Shown: positions 1-9,795, counted from the first letter of the stretch. The stretch is 64,000 bases of DNA from Bryobacter sp. (GCA_022843625.1 JALHNH010000002.1:310001-374000), one strand, 5' to 3'. Notes: generated from the sequence alone by a model not told the origin. Program-made: numbers and translations.

Positions 1-302
1 GAGCCCTGCATTCGTCCAAGCGTCATAAGAATACGGGGCGCAGGAAAATCACCGTTGTTATTCTTGCTCAATATAGTCAAGTCAGGAACCGGCTTCTTCA
101 CGGCATTGGCCGCAGGGCCGGTGCCTTTACCATCAGCACCGTGACAAGAGGCGCAGTAGCTGAAGAACATCGAAGCTCCAGAGTCCGACGAAGTCTTGTT
201 GATGGCAACTTTTTTGATTTGTGCGTGCCCGGGTACAACTGTTGCAGCTGTGAACAGAGCAAGGGCAAAAACGGATGAAGTAGAGAGCGGACGGCTAAAC
301 AT
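1..302 (-). CDS. c-type cytochrome, partial (C-terminus beyond the window edge)
   Basis: The first 100 codons of a small exported cytochrome are visible; the gene runs off the left edge. An N-terminal hydrophobic signal peptide (about residues 10-28, ending near GHAQ) is followed by a single haem-binding motif CASCH at residues 50-54, with downstream sequence typical of class I cytochromes (GADGKGTGPAAN). The start is supported by a strong AGGAGG ribosome-binding site six bases upstream (309-314 on the plus strand). It probably acts as a periplasmic electron carrier or as a haem subunit of a larger dehydrogenase. The partner cannot be told because the downstream genes lie outside the window. 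Confidence 0.85.
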   Translation of the reverse strand, partial: MFSRPLSTSSVFALALFTAATVVPGHAQIKKVAINKTSSDSGASMFFSYCASCHGADGKGTGPAANAVKKPVPDLTILSKNNNGDFPAPRILMTLGRMQG

Positions 303-580
303 GTAATGCCTCCTGTTAGTGGGGAACTGACGCTGTCTCGTGCAATCCTCGCACCAAACTGGAAGCACCGTAAAATAAGGGCAATTCACTACCGAATTCA
401 AATGAGGCTGGGCGCAGTAGCGGAGCCACACCCAAAAGTGGGTGAATTCACACAGTACTAACGGGACAGTAGATTGCCCACTAACGAGAATAATGACAGA
501 ACCCTGCAAAGTTTGAGCCTGGGCGCGGCGATCCGTTGGGACCAGTTCACTGGGCTATAAAGTATCCATCTAGCTGAGGC
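303..580. other. Intergenic region without a recognised gene
   Basis: This stretch holds the promoter region of the cytochrome gene on the left. It also has a short perfect hairpin CACCCA-AAAG-TGGGTG at 429-444. I see no convincing reading frame or RNA gene. Confidence 0.5.
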
Positions 581-1222
581 TTGCAGAAGTTGGCTCCAGC
601 CACGACTGCGTTTGCGGATATTGACACAGTAGTGCCGGGAGCATTGATAATTTCGGCAGGAGTGGCAATTGCAGCGACCCCGTTGACGCCACCGGGCAGG
701 ATTAATTGCGTAACTGCAAGCGGAAAAAGATTATCGGTAAAGTTATCACCGGTATCGGAAAAAAGGGTTGTACCAGAGGGGGCGCCGTCACTCGCACAAC
801 GTCCGGATGGCTTCGTCGCGGAGCACCTCGCTAACCTGCGCTACTTCTACGAGGTGACGAAGGGCTGGCCTTCAGCCCCACACCTCTTTGTAGACGACCA
901 TCTCCAACAAGACTGGACCCTCGGTCTTATAACTGCCGTCGCAATCCCCATCGCTGAGCCCATCCCGCACCGCACAGACAAACTCAAACTCGACGTGAGC
1001 GTGAGGAACAATCAATGGCGTTTGATTGGCGAGCGCTAGTGTATCCCAGTCCGCGCCTATCTGCTGAAGAAGGCCGTTCCCGATGCAACGATTGCCGCCA
1101 GGCCCAAAAAGCAAGGCAATCTATTCTTCTACGGCTCCGAGTTGCTGGAAGGTGCCTTCTACGACGTTGCGTCATCTCCTACCTGGGCCCCCGTCTTCGA
1201 GCTGAAATCGCTCAGTCTCTAA
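581..1222 (+). pseudogene. Degenerate open frame interrupted by an in-frame TAG
   Basis: A plus-strand frame starts at a TTG (581), meets TAG at 1037-1039, then stays open in the same frame to TAA at 1220-1222. From about 780 to 1222 the third codon positions are clearly GC-rich, as in genuine genes here, on both sides of the TAG, which suggests one coding sequence broken by a nonsense mutation. The first ~65 codons have a different, A/G-ending codon pattern and may be an unrelated sequence joined to the fragment. The product is not recognised. There is no Shine-Dalgarno sequence at the TTG. Two separate small genes, or no gene at all, remain possible. Confidence 0.35.
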
Positions 1223-1649
1223 GCAGCGCCCGAAGCGATCCCGAGACTAAACCGGCTCCGGCTGGCGGAATCGGGTTTATGGGCTATTTTCGGGCAGGTT
1301 CGTATCGGCGTGAAATTGTGATTCCAGACTGTAACCGGCGGATGATGCTCCATTGTGGTGGCTCCGACTTCGAAGCCGCGATCTGATGGAATGGAAGCTC
1401 AGCCTACCGGGATGAGGGAGGCCCCCCCATATCGGCAGCTATTGGAGGATTGGCGGTTTCAGGAACGGTGCACGAGCAGAAATCAGGAATTGGGGTGTAA
1501 GAAATGACCATCGCGAAATAATTTGAAGTTTGTCAGCAACGAAATGGCGGGTACTTCCCTCTTCAAGACGACGTTAGTGAACCGAAGCTAACCTGATCGG
1601 GCTGCTCCCCGAGGCACTTGAAGCATAAAGCAATGAGAGGAATCATTTT
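1223..1649. other. Intergenic region without a recognised gene
   Basis: Between the broken frame and csbD I see only short frames with no family resemblance. The last part must contain the csbD promoter; its ribosome-binding site GAGAGGAA lies just before 1650. Confidence 0.5.
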
Positions 1650-1856
1650 ATGAACAACGACACAATGGCTGGAAACTGGAAACAATTCACGGGGTCGATC
1701 CTCGAGAAGTGGGGCAAGCTTACCAACGACGATCTGGATGTGATCGCCGGTAAGAAGGATCAAATGATTGGCAAGATCCAGGAGAAGTATGGCTTGGCAA
1801 AAGAGGACGCCGAGAAGGAATGGAACGAATTCTCGACTCATCACAATATCCGGTAA
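1650..1856 (+). CDS. csbD: CsbD family stress-response protein
   Basis: A 68-residue, highly charged hydrophilic protein with the CsbD signature: MAGNWKQFTGSILEKWGKL near the start, then DDLDVIAGKKDQMIGKIQEKYG. Family members are small cytoplasmic proteins induced in general stress (sigma-B in Bacillus, stationary phase or salt in others); their molecular activity is not established. Length matches the family (60-70 residues). The start is fixed by GAGAGGAA 10 bases upstream. A strong terminator follows, so it looks monocistronic. Confidence 0.9.
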   Translation: MNNDTMAGNWKQFTGSILEKWGKLTNDDLDVIAGKKDQMIGKIQEKYGLAKEDAEKEWNEFSTHHNIR

Positions 1857-1882
1857 CTCTGGGATCTAACTGGTTCAGGGAA

Positions 1883-1920
1883 GGGCCTCCGCTACCCTGC
1901 GGAGGCCCGTTTCCTTTCTT
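1883..1920 (+). terminator. Rho-independent terminator of csbD
   Basis: A perfect 10-bp stem, GGGCCTCCGC (1883-1892) paired with GCGGAGGCCC (1899-1908), with a 6-base loop, followed by a T-rich tract GTTTCCTTTCTT. It lies 27 bases after the csbD stop. It may also limit read-through from the convergent beta-helix gene, although the tract on that strand is less T-rich. Confidence 0.85.
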
Positions 1921-1922
1921 GT

Positions 1923-3884
1923 TTAGCGGTAGAAGGGCTGCCAGGTGAGCCAGCGGGGGCCGTATCGCAAAGGCGGTGCGCCGACTTCGTGGGCGCCAAG
2001 ATCCGGAGCCTTGCCGATGAAGCCGTCGTTGACTCCCGGGATTGCGATCCCGGCATCTACGGCTTTGCTGCCTGGCTTGAGCTTGAGGTTGATATCCATG
2101 GCGTGATACACCGCGTGGATCTTTGAGGGATCAGGGGGAGTGAGCTTCTCAAAAATGTCATAGTCGACTTCGCGGCTGTGGGTCTCCTGACCCGTGGCGG
2201 CCTGGAATTCAGCCAGAGTGGCAAAGCTCTTCCAGTCTCCCGGCTTGGCTTCGTAGATCTTCTGTCCCTTGGCTGGCATGAGCCAGCCGTATTGCTCCTT
2301 CACCCCCTTGTTGAGGCGGTAGCCATTGTAGTCACTGGTATTGATGTCGGTTGAATTTCCGACCCGCATAATGCCTTTGTCCGGAGTATCGCGGCCAAGG
2401 AAAAGGTTGTTGCGATAGTGCACGTTGGAGGAAGTGTCGCTGGCATTGTGCTCGCCGATGATCGTGTTGTGATACACGAACAGGCCGGCGGGTTTGGCTG
2501 AAAACTTGAATGCCACACCATTGGGCGAGTGATAGAGGGTATTGCGGATAAAATAGACTGGGCCGCCGAAAACGGGCTGCGAACTGTAGCCACCCATGGC
2601 AGAGTTGGTGCCGCGGTTGTTGAAGACACGCACGTTGTGAACTCCGCCATCGGTCTCGACGAAGTCGTCGTTGAACATGTGCATGTCGTTGTTGTAAATG
2701 TCGATCGACGAGGCGCGGTGGTCAGGATCGGTAGGCGGGGTGCCGTAGGTTGAGATGCCGATGGCGTCGTGAAAATAGGCAATGGAATTGTGTGCGATAA
2801 CATGGCCCTGACCGTAAACCTTGATCGCGTAATAGCTCACCATGCGATGTGATTTGTATAGCGGTTCTTTCCAGGTATTGCCGCCGGGCTGGCGTTGACG
2901 CCCACCCCAGCCGATCAGGCGGAAGCGATCGTCACGGCCTAGGAAGAGGTTGTCGGCAATGTAGAAATCAGACGAGCCTCCAAACTCAGTCCAGACGCCG
3001 AAGCCGATATTTTCAAAGCGGCAGTTCTTGACCGTGAGTCCCACAGCGCCGATCACTTCTTTCTGGCCAGCGAAAATCGCGACGTCCGTGTTGCGGAAGG
3101 TGAGGCCTTCAAAGATGTGGTGAGCGGAAGCCATCACGTCAAATAGCCGGTGGTTATTGTCCCCATCGAGAACCACTTCCCCATCGCCGGCTGCCTTGAT
3201 CGTGATTGGCTTCTCGGCTGTGCCTTTAAGGGTGAGGGACATGGAGCCATCAAAGGGGGCCATCATCGGGTCAACGTAATCGAGACGCTCAGGACGATAG
3301 AGACCCGCGTGGAGGAGGAGAGTGTCGCCCGGCTTGGCGCGCCGCTCCCAAACTACTGACCAGTCGCCGAGACCGGCACCATAGTAAGCGTCAAGGATAC
3401 CCGTGAAGCTGGGCTCCTGACGAGGGCCAAAATAATCTGGCGGGTAGACGTGGAGAGTCCGGCCACCGGCATAGGGCTGAGGCTCGATGCGGGTCTTGAC
3501 CTTAACCGTGTGCGTGGCCTGGCCGGTGACGCCGTCCGGGTCTGTCATTACAAAGTTACATTCGTATTCGGTGCCGGGCTGGAGGTTAAGGATAGAACCG
3601 GCAAAGCCCTGCGGGACGGTGTAGTCCAGGTTTTCGCGGCGGCGATATACGTTCTCTCCACCGATGCGAACCAATGGAAGGGCATCGCGCCATGCGGCGT
3701 CGCCAACCTTGCGAAATTTGACGGCGACTGTGGCGTTTCGATTGACGTCGCCAGAGATGGGCCATTCAAAGCCAAGGTTCAGAAGGGTGGGATGTTCGAC
3801 ATGGAATTTTCCAGGTTGCGTGGCATTCTGTGCCAGGGCGCACGAGGCCACCAGCAGCAAGAGGTAGAACGATCGGGAACTCAT
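1923..3884 (-). CDS. Secreted right-handed parallel beta-helix protein
   Basis: 653 residues with a cleavable signal peptide (about 1-18, SCALAQ). Residues ~25-130 look like a fibronectin-type-III-like sandwich ending with TEYECNFVMTDPDG. A long stretch (~200-480) shows beta-helix features: repeated short strands, Asn ladders and phrases such as FEGLTFRNTDVAI, LTVKNCRFENIGFG and DIYNNDMHMFNDD. This fold is typical of polysaccharide lyases, pectinases and related surface proteins, so an extracellular polysaccharide-binding or -cleaving role is likely, but the catalytic residues are not identified. It is divergent from the cytochrome gene at 3909 with only 24 bases between start codons, containing a TATATATA run. 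Confidence 0.8.
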   Translation of the reverse strand: MSSRSFYLLLLVASCALAQNATQPGKFHVEHPTLLNLGFEWPISGDVNRNATVAVKFRKVGDAAWRDALPLVRIGGENVYRRRENLDYTVPQGFAGSILNLQPGTEYECNFVMTDPDGVTGQATHTVKVKTRIEPQPYAGGRTLHVYPPDYFGPRQEPSFTGILDAYYGAGLGDWSVVWERRAKPGDTLLLHAGLYRPERLDYVDPMMAPFDGSMSLTLKGTAEKPITIKAAGDGEVVLDGDNNHRLFDVMASAHHIFEGLTFRNTDVAIFAGQKEVIGAVGLTVKNCRFENIGFGVWTEFGGSSDFYIADNLFLGRDDRFRLIGWGGRQRQPGGNTWKEPLYKSHRMVSYYAIKVYGQGHVIAHNSIAYFHDAIGISTYGTPPTDPDHRASSIDIYNNDMHMFNDDFVETDGGVHNVRVFNNRGTNSAMGGYSSQPVFGGPVYFIRNTLYHSPNGVAFKFSAKPAGLFVYHNTIIGEHNASDTSSNVHYRNNLFLGRDTPDKGIMRVGNSTDINTSDYNGYRLNKGVKEQYGWLMPAKGQKIYEAKPGDWKSFATLAEFQAATGQETHSREVDYDIFEKLTPPDPSKIHAVYHAMDINLKLKPGSKAVDAGIAIPGVNDGFIGKAPDLGAHEVGAPPLRYGPRWLTWQPFYR

Positions 3885-3908
3885 AGTTGGGCCAATTATA
3901 TATATAGA

Positions 3909-6900
3909 ATGTTGGGTGTGAGAAGCCTGCTACTCGGATTCATTGTCCTTTCCCCTTTATCAGGGGATTCTGGCGTTGAATTTTTCGAGGCAAAAGTGCG
4001 ACCTTTGTTGGCCGCCAAATGCTTCGGATGCCACAGTGCAAAGCTTCCATCGCCGATGGGTGGTTTACGATTTGACGATCCGGGTGTGGTGCGGTCTACG
4101 GTAAAGCCAAACGAAGCTGATTCGAGCCGTTTGATTCAAGCGGTACGGTATCAAACGATTGGGATGCCGCCCACTGGGAAGCTCAAGGACGACGAGATCT
4201 CGGTGCTGGTGAAGTGGGTGGAGATGGGAGCACCGGTGCCGGAGGCGGCTATATCGAAAACTGCAAGCCAGCGCGCCCCGGTTACGCATTGGGCCTGGCA
4301 GCCTCTCAAGCCTGGCACCGGATCGATCGACGAACAGGTGCGCTTGAAGCTTCAGGAGAATGGACTCGGTGCTGCTGCACCGGCGGACCATCGTACGATC
4401 ATCCGGCGACTCAGTTTCGATCTAACCGGCTTGCCACCCGAAGCGAAGCACTTTGCATTGCCGTTCGAGAAGGCAGTAGATCAGTATCTGGCATCCCCAA
4501 GATTCGGTGAAAGGTGGGCGCGTCACTGGATGGATGTTGCACGATATGCCGACACAGGTTTTTTGAATCGCGAATTTATGATCTCGTTCGGATACCGGGA
4601 CTGGTTGATCGACGCCTTCAACCGCGATCTGCCTTATGACCGCTTCATCGCGATGCAACTTGCAGCAGATCAAATGAAGGGTATCGATAAGAGGAACCAG
4701 GCTGCATTGGGATTTTTATCGTTGGGGTTAAATCCCAACCGGGCTGCGGATTTGCCGGATGTGGTGGACGACAAGATTGATGTAGTGACACGAGGGCTGC
4801 TGGGACTTACAGTGAGTTGCGCGCGATGCCACGATCACAAGTTCGATCCTATCCCCACAAAGGACTACTACTCGCTCTATGGCGTCTTCGCCAATACGCG
4901 CTATGGCGTGGAGCCCTTGCGGGTTGGAACGCTGCCCGACTTCTATGAGAAGCGGGTGGCGGCGCGGAAGCAGTTGCTTGTGGATTACATTCGGGAGCGC
5001 ATTGAAGTATTGCGTAGTGAGTTTCGTGAACCAAAAGAGATCCGCCGTTACCTTGATGCATTATGGGGTGCACGCAAGTTAGGACCCGCAGCACTCGAAA
5101 ACCTTGCGCGGGAAAAGAATCTGAATTCGCTCGTGCTTTCCCGGTGGGCTAAGCGAATTCTTGGAGGAAGCAAAGACGACCCGTTACTCGAGGACTGGAG
5201 AAATGCCCAGAGCAATCCCAGCGCCACTTATGAGGGTTTTCTGGCCTCGCCGGTGAGTGAGAAATGGAAGCCGCTTCTCTACGGGCCCGATGCTCCACCG
5301 GAAGTACCGATCGAGGACTTTCCTTCGATCATGAATGAAGGCGATGCGAATACAACGCGGGATCTCCAGTGGCAGTATGAGGAGATATTAAATGACGCCA
5401 CTTATCGTGGGTCCAACGCCATGCTGCTTGGAGCTCAAGACAAACCGGTGATCAAACCATCGTTCATCTTTACTCGTGGAAATCAGAATGATTTGGGAGA
5501 AGAAACCCAGCGGTGTTTTCCCTCGGTCCTGAGTAAATCGACTCTCTGTTTCGAGAATGGATCGGGACGGTTGGAGCTAGCTAATGCGATTACGAATGAG
5601 CGTAATCCAGTGGCGGCACGAGTGCTGGTAAACCGGGTTTGGCAGCATTTATTTGGAGAAGGGCTGGTGAGGACACCAAGCGACTTTGGCTCACGCGGCG
5701 ACCTGCCCACTCATCCACAATTACTCGACAAGCTGGCGGCTGACTTCATGAGCGATGGCTGGTCGATGAAGCGACTGATTCGACGGATCGTGCTCTCGAA
5801 GACCTACCAGCAATCGAGTGCGGATCGGGTTGATGCGCGACAGAAAGATCCTGAGAATAAACTACTTTGGCGGATGCCGAGACGAAGGCTTGATTTTGAG
5901 GCACTTCGGGATGCGATGCTGAGTGTTTCCGGGCGTCTGGACGGGAAGATTGGCGGGCAATCTGTTTCCATCGTGACTGTCCCAGCCGACACACGCAGAA
6001 CTATGTATCATCGAATCGAACGAGAACGTCCGCTCGCGTTGCTGAAAACGTTTGATGTGGCAGACCCCGAGCAGCATTCTCCGCAGAGATATCAAACAAC
6101 GGTTCCTCAGCAGGGGCTTTTTTTGTTGAACAGCCCGTTTGCCGGTGAGATGGCACAGGGTCTGGCGGCACGGGCCAAAGATCTGAAGGCCCTGTATCGA
6201 TTGGCCTTGGGCCGCGAAGCGACGCAAAGGGAGTTGGAACAGGGGATGCCTTTCTGGAACGCACGCGCAGAAGAGCAGGCAAAGCCAGACCCGGGGCCAT
6301 GGAGCTACGGCACCGCAAGCCTCGATATTGAGGCTGGGAAGGTGAGTCGCTTCGAGCCCTTTCGCTATTTCACGGGCAAGGAGTGGAGAAACGGCTCGGG
6401 CGGCGTAGACGCAAAGACGGGAGTGGCCGAGTTATCCGAAAGTGGAGGCTTACCAGGAGATGATCTTTCTCGAGCGGTTGTTCGGCGTTGGGTTGCACCT
6501 GTCGCTGGGCTGATGGACGTTCAAGGGAAACTGGTTTTGTCGGTTGGCGCTTTTCAACAGCGGTTCAAACTGAGCAATGGGATCCGGGGCTGGGTGGTTT
6601 CGAGCCGCAAGGGCATCCTGGGCAATTGGCGGGTAGAGAACCCTCCGCCGCCTGCCGACGGCCTCAGTTACAAAGCGAATCCGAGTGTAACGGCTGAGCT
6701 GAAAGGCATTGCCGTGGAGCGAGGAGAGACGATCGACTTTGTGGTGGATTCAATCGATGATTATGAGGCGGATCGTTTTGAGTGGAGCCCGGTGATCGTC
6801 GTAGGTGAGAAGAAATGGGACGCGCAGAAAGACTTTGCCGGGCCGTGGATCCGGCCTCTCACGCCCCGCGAACAACTGGCGCAGATCCTGCTATTGACTA

Positions 6901-6923
6901 ATGAATTTGCATTCCTGGACTAA
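3909..6923 (+). CDS. PSCyt1/DUF1549/DUF1553 planctomycete-type cytochrome protein
   Basis: 1004 residues from the ATG at 3909, chosen because a signal peptide follows (about 1-20); the frame is open further upstream but overlaps the divergent gene. Order: PSCyt1 haem motif CFGCH (38-42), DUF1549 with a second CARCH motif (304-308) followed by DHKFDPIPTKDYYSLY, then DUF1553 (LANAITNERNPVAARVLVNR onward), plus a C-terminal beta-rich extension. These periplasmic proteins are abundant in Planctomycetes, Verrucomicrobia and Solibacter-type acidobacteria and are nearly always paired with DUF1501. A role in degradation of complex substrates has been suggested but is not proven. The paired DUF1501 gene starts 5 bases downstream, so translation is probably coupled. 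Confidence 0.9.
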   Translation: MLGVRSLLLGFIVLSPLSGDSGVEFFEAKVRPLLAAKCFGCHSAKLPSPMGGLRFDDPGVVRSTVKPNEADSSRLIQAVRYQTIGMPPTGKLKDDEISVLVKWVEMGAPVPEAAISKTASQRAPVTHWAWQPLKPGTGSIDEQVRLKLQENGLGAAAPADHRTIIRRLSFDLTGLPPEAKHFALPFEKAVDQYLASPRFGERWARHWMDVARYADTGFLNREFMISFGYRDWLIDAFNRDLPYDRFIAMQLAADQMKGIDKRNQAALGFLSLGLNPNRAADLPDVVDDKIDVVTRGLLGLTVSCARCHDHKFDPIPTKDYYSLYGVFANTRYGVEPLRVGTLPDFYEKRVAARKQLLVDYIRERIEVLRSEFREPKEIRRYLDALWGARKLGPAALENLAREKNLNSLVLSRWAKRILGGSKDDPLLEDWRNAQSNPSATYEGFLASPVSEKWKPLLYGPDAPPEVPIEDFPSIMNEGDANTTRDLQWQYEEILNDATYRGSNAMLLGAQDKPVIKPSFIFTRGNQNDLGEETQRCFPSVLSKSTLCFENGSGRLELANAITNERNPVAARVLVNRVWQHLFGEGLVRTPSDFGSRGDLPTHPQLLDKLAADFMSDGWSMKRLIRRIVLSKTYQQSSADRVDARQKDPENKLLWRMPRRRLDFEALRDAMLSVSGRLDGKIGGQSVSIVTVPADTRRTMYHRIERERPLALLKTFDVADPEQHSPQRYQTTVPQQGLFLLNSPFAGEMAQGLAARAKDLKALYRLALGREATQRELEQGMPFWNARAEEQAKPDPGPWSYGTASLDIEAGKVSRFEPFRYFTGKEWRNGSGGVDAKTGVAELSESGGLPGDDLSRAVVRRWVAPVAGLMDVQGKLVLSVGAFQQRFKLSNGIRGWVVSSRKGILGNWRVENPPPPADGLSYKANPSVTAELKGIAVERGETIDFVVDSIDDYEADRFEWSPVIVVGEKKWDAQKDFAGPWIRPLTPREQLAQILLLTNEFAFLD

Positions 6924-6928
6924 CTGCT

Positions 6929-8320
6929 ATGAACCTACTCAATCGTCGTGAACTTTTTCGTCGTGCTGGAACCGGTATGGGCATGTTGGGATTGGCCGGA
7001 GTGCTTGAGCAGGCTGGCCTCGCCGGGCCACTTACGCCACACAAGCCGCAGTTCCCGGGCAAGGCCAAACGGGTAATTCATATCTTTGCCAATGGCGGCC
7101 CTTCGCAAATGGATACTTTTGACCCGAAGCCAGCTCTGGCAAAGTATGCCGGGCAAGCCTTACCGGTGCACCTGCGGACCGAACGCAAGACCGGGACGGC
7201 GTTGCCTTCACCATTTGAATTTCGCAAGTATGGGCAGAGTGGCATCGAGGTGAGCGATGTCTTCGCCAAGCTAGGGCAACACGTCGATGACATGTGCGTG
7301 ATCCGGTCGATGCATACAGACGTACCGAATCACGAACCGTCGCTGATGATGATGAATTGCGGTGCCCAGCAGCAGAGCCGGCCGAGCTTTGGATCATGGG
7401 TGGTTTACGGACTAGGTTCAGAGAATCAGAATCTGCCTGGATTCGTTTCTCTTTGCCCGGGCGGCTTGCCGATTCGAGGGGCACAAAACTGGAAGTCGGC
7501 ATTTTTGCCCGGAGCTTATCAGGGCACACATATCGACACCCGGGAGACGGGCCTGGAAAGAATGGTCGAGAACGTCAAGAACCAGCTGACACAAAGAAGC
7601 GAACAACAGAAGCAGCTGGAGTTATTGGCTGTAATGAACAGGGAACATCAGAAGACGCGCTCGGAAGATGAGGCGCTTGAGGCTCGGGTGCAGTCATTTG
7701 AGTTGGCGTTCCGGATGCAAATGGAAGCGGAAGACGTCTTCGATTTATCGAAGGAGCCGCAACACGTTCGCGACATGTATGGCGACACGCTGCATGGGCG
7801 GCAGATGCTGATGGCGCGCCGTTTGGTGGAGAAGGGTGTGCGGGTAGTGCAGGTGTGGCATGGAGCAGGACAGCCCTGGGACACACACGACGATGTAGCC
7901 AAGCGTGTGAAGCGATTGGGGCAAGAGTCAGATCAGCCAATCGCAGCGCTGTTGACGGACTTGAAGCAGCGCGGCATGCTGGAGGACACGCTGGTGATTT
8001 GGGGTGGAGAATTCGGGCGCACTCCCGTGGTGGAACTGCCATCTTTTGGATCGAATGCCGGCACGGCTGGCCGCGATCACAATTCCTATGGCTTCTCAAT
8101 TTGGATGGCTGGCGGTGGCGTCAAAGGTGGCACAGTGTACGGGGCAACGGATGAGTTTGGATTCCGGTCCGTAGAGAACCGGGTGCACGTGCATGACCTG
8201 CATGCGACCCTGCTGCATCTGCTGGGATTCGACCATGAGAAGTTCACGTTCCGGTATGCCGGGCGCGACTTCCGCCTGACCGACGTGCATGGCCAGGTAG
8301 TAAAGCCGGTAATTGCCTAA
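6929..8320 (+). CDS. DUF1501 domain-containing exported protein
   Basis: 463 residues. The N-terminus NRRELFRRAG plus a hydrophobic stretch resembles a twin-arginine (Tat) signal. The body is DUF1501, a member of the alkaline-phosphatase-like fold: it shows HIFANGGPSQMDTFDPKP near the start, LVIWGGEFGRTPV, and DHNSYGFSIWMAGGGVKGG near the end. Biochemical activity of the family is unknown. It lies 5 bases after the DUF1549/1553 gene with no clear ribosome-binding site, implying coupled translation. Its last 4 bases overlap the stop of the convergent DUF1501 paralogue at 8317. Confidence 0.9.
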   Translation: MNLLNRRELFRRAGTGMGMLGLAGVLEQAGLAGPLTPHKPQFPGKAKRVIHIFANGGPSQMDTFDPKPALAKYAGQALPVHLRTERKTGTALPSPFEFRKYGQSGIEVSDVFAKLGQHVDDMCVIRSMHTDVPNHEPSLMMMNCGAQQQSRPSFGSWVVYGLGSENQNLPGFVSLCPGGLPIRGAQNWKSAFLPGAYQGTHIDTRETGLERMVENVKNQLTQRSEQQKQLELLAVMNREHQKTRSEDEALEARVQSFELAFRMQMEAEDVFDLSKEPQHVRDMYGDTLHGRQMLMARRLVEKGVRVVQVWHGAGQPWDTHDDVAKRVKRLGQESDQPIAALLTDLKQRGMLEDTLVIWGGEFGRTPVVELPSFGSNAGTAGRDHNSYGFSIWMAGGGVKGGTVYGATDEFGFRSVENRVHVHDLHATLLHLLGFDHEKFTFRYAGRDFRLTDVHGQVVKPVIA

Positions 8321-9783
8321 ACCAGAATTTCGCGAATGACTTTGCCGTAATCGATTTCGATTCGCTTGCGCCCAGGAACATCAAGGCGGCGGGGATCGAG
8401 GCCAAGCTGATGCATCACGGTAGCGTGGATATCGGTGACATAGTGACGATGCTCGACGGCGTGAAAGCCGAGTTCATCGGTAGCGCCATGCACAACACCC
8501 GCTTTGATCCCGCCACCAGCCATCCACACCGAGAAGCCAAAAGGATGGTGGTCGCGCCCATTGGATTGTTCGGCACCAGGTGAGCGGCCGAACTCAGTAG
8601 CCCAGACGACGATGGTTTCGTCGAGCAGACCGCGCTGTTTTAGATCCTGAAGAAGGCCCGCAATTGGTTTGTCGGTTTGCGCCGCCAGATCGCCGTGGTT
8701 CTTTTTGAGATCTTTGTGTGCGTCCCAGGCATTGCCCGCACCCCCATGATAGACCTGCACGAAGCGGACGCCGCGCTCGGAAAGCCGCCGTGCGGCAAGA
8801 CAAACTTCACCGAACGATTTGGAGTGTTCCTGATCGATACCGTAGAGACGTTTGGTCTCCTCGCTCTCGGCCTTGAACTCGATTGCTTCGGGTGCGGCCA
8901 TCTGCATCCGGTAGGCTAACTCATAAGACTTGATGCGCGCCTTAAGCGCCGGGTCAGAAGGATACTCAACACCCGAAAGCTTGTTGAGGCGACTGAGGAG
9001 TTCGAACTCACGCGCCTGCTCTTCCTTGTAGACACTGGGCCCTGGAGTTGAGAACGGGAGCGGATTCTTGGGATCAACGGCCAGGTGAACGCCCGCATGT
9101 TCAGGCCCGAGGTAACCCGAGCCATGAGTGCCGACCCCGCCGCAGCAATCGCCTGGCCCCTGGCCGAGTACGACAAAGGAGGGCAGGTTCTCGTTCATTG
9201 AGCCCAGCCCATAATGGGCCCAGGAGCCAAGCGTGGGAAGGTAGCCATCAAAGATGTGGCGGCCCGTGTGAAATTGCAGGATTGCGCCGTGGTCGTTGTC
9301 GGTGGTCCAGACCGAGCGAATCAGCGAGACCTCGTGCATCTGATCGCCCATTTGAGGGAACCAGTCGCCGACGGCAACACCGTTCTTCCCTCGCTCACGG
9401 AAGCCACTCTGCATCGGATAAAGCGTCATCTTGACCTGGTGCTGGCCGGGGACGAAGGCCTTCAGGTTTTCTTTGACGAAGGGATTGGTGAGCACGTCGC
9501 GGAGAGGAGTTTCAGACAATTGCTTGCCCGCGTACTTGTTGAGCTGCGGCTTTGGGTCGAAGGATTCGACGTGGCTGACACCACCCAGCATGAAGAGCCA
9601 AATGACTCGTTTTGCTTTGGGCGCAAAGTGGGGCTTGCCGTCTGGAGGCGTCCATGTTTCTTCGCCAGCAACCGCTCTCTCAGGCAGCATTGAGCCGAGT
9701 GCTAGACCCGTCAAGCCCATTGAGGTATCCGAAAGAAAAACCCGGCGTGAGCGGCCGTCAGAACAGAGTCGATTGTCAGACAT
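8317..9783 (-). CDS. DUF1501 domain-containing exported protein (second copy)
   Basis: 488 residues with a Tat-like leader (GRSRRVFLSDTSMGLTGLALG). The DUF1501 core has IWLFMLGGVSHVESFDPKP, VVWATEFGRSPGAEQ and GRDHHPFGFSVWMAGGGIKAG. It is clearly a paralogue of the gene at 6929 but well diverged, so this is not a recent duplication. It lies 12 bases downstream of its own DUF1549/1553 partner (9796-12396), in the same cytochrome-then-DUF1501 order as the opposite pair. Confidence 0.9.
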   Translation of the reverse strand: MSDNRLCSDGRSRRVFLSDTSMGLTGLALGSMLPERAVAGEETWTPPDGKPHFAPKAKRVIWLFMLGGVSHVESFDPKPQLNKYAGKQLSETPLRDVLTNPFVKENLKAFVPGQHQVKMTLYPMQSGFRERGKNGVAVGDWFPQMGDQMHEVSLIRSVWTTDNDHGAILQFHTGRHIFDGYLPTLGSWAHYGLGSMNENLPSFVVLGQGPGDCCGGVGTHGSGYLGPEHAGVHLAVDPKNPLPFSTPGPSVYKEEQAREFELLSRLNKLSGVEYPSDPALKARIKSYELAYRMQMAAPEAIEFKAESEETKRLYGIDQEHSKSFGEVCLAARRLSERGVRFVQVYHGGAGNAWDAHKDLKKNHGDLAAQTDKPIAGLLQDLKQRGLLDETIVVWATEFGRSPGAEQSNGRDHHPFGFSVWMAGGGIKAGVVHGATDELGFHAVEHRHYVTDIHATVMHQLGLDPRRLDVPGRKRIEIDYGKVIREILV

Positions 9784-9795
9784 AGGGTGTCTCCA

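Noticed and set aside
872..1114. Minus-strand 80-codon frame opposite the decayed plus-strand frame
   Set aside because: No ribosome-binding site and no family resemblance. The plus-strand frame has the better coding-like third-position pattern in the same stretch.
3450..3908. Upstream extension of the DUF1549/1553 gene to 3450
   Set aside because: The extra 153 codons overlap the beta-helix gene on the other strand and have no family resemblance, while a signal peptide begins at 3909.
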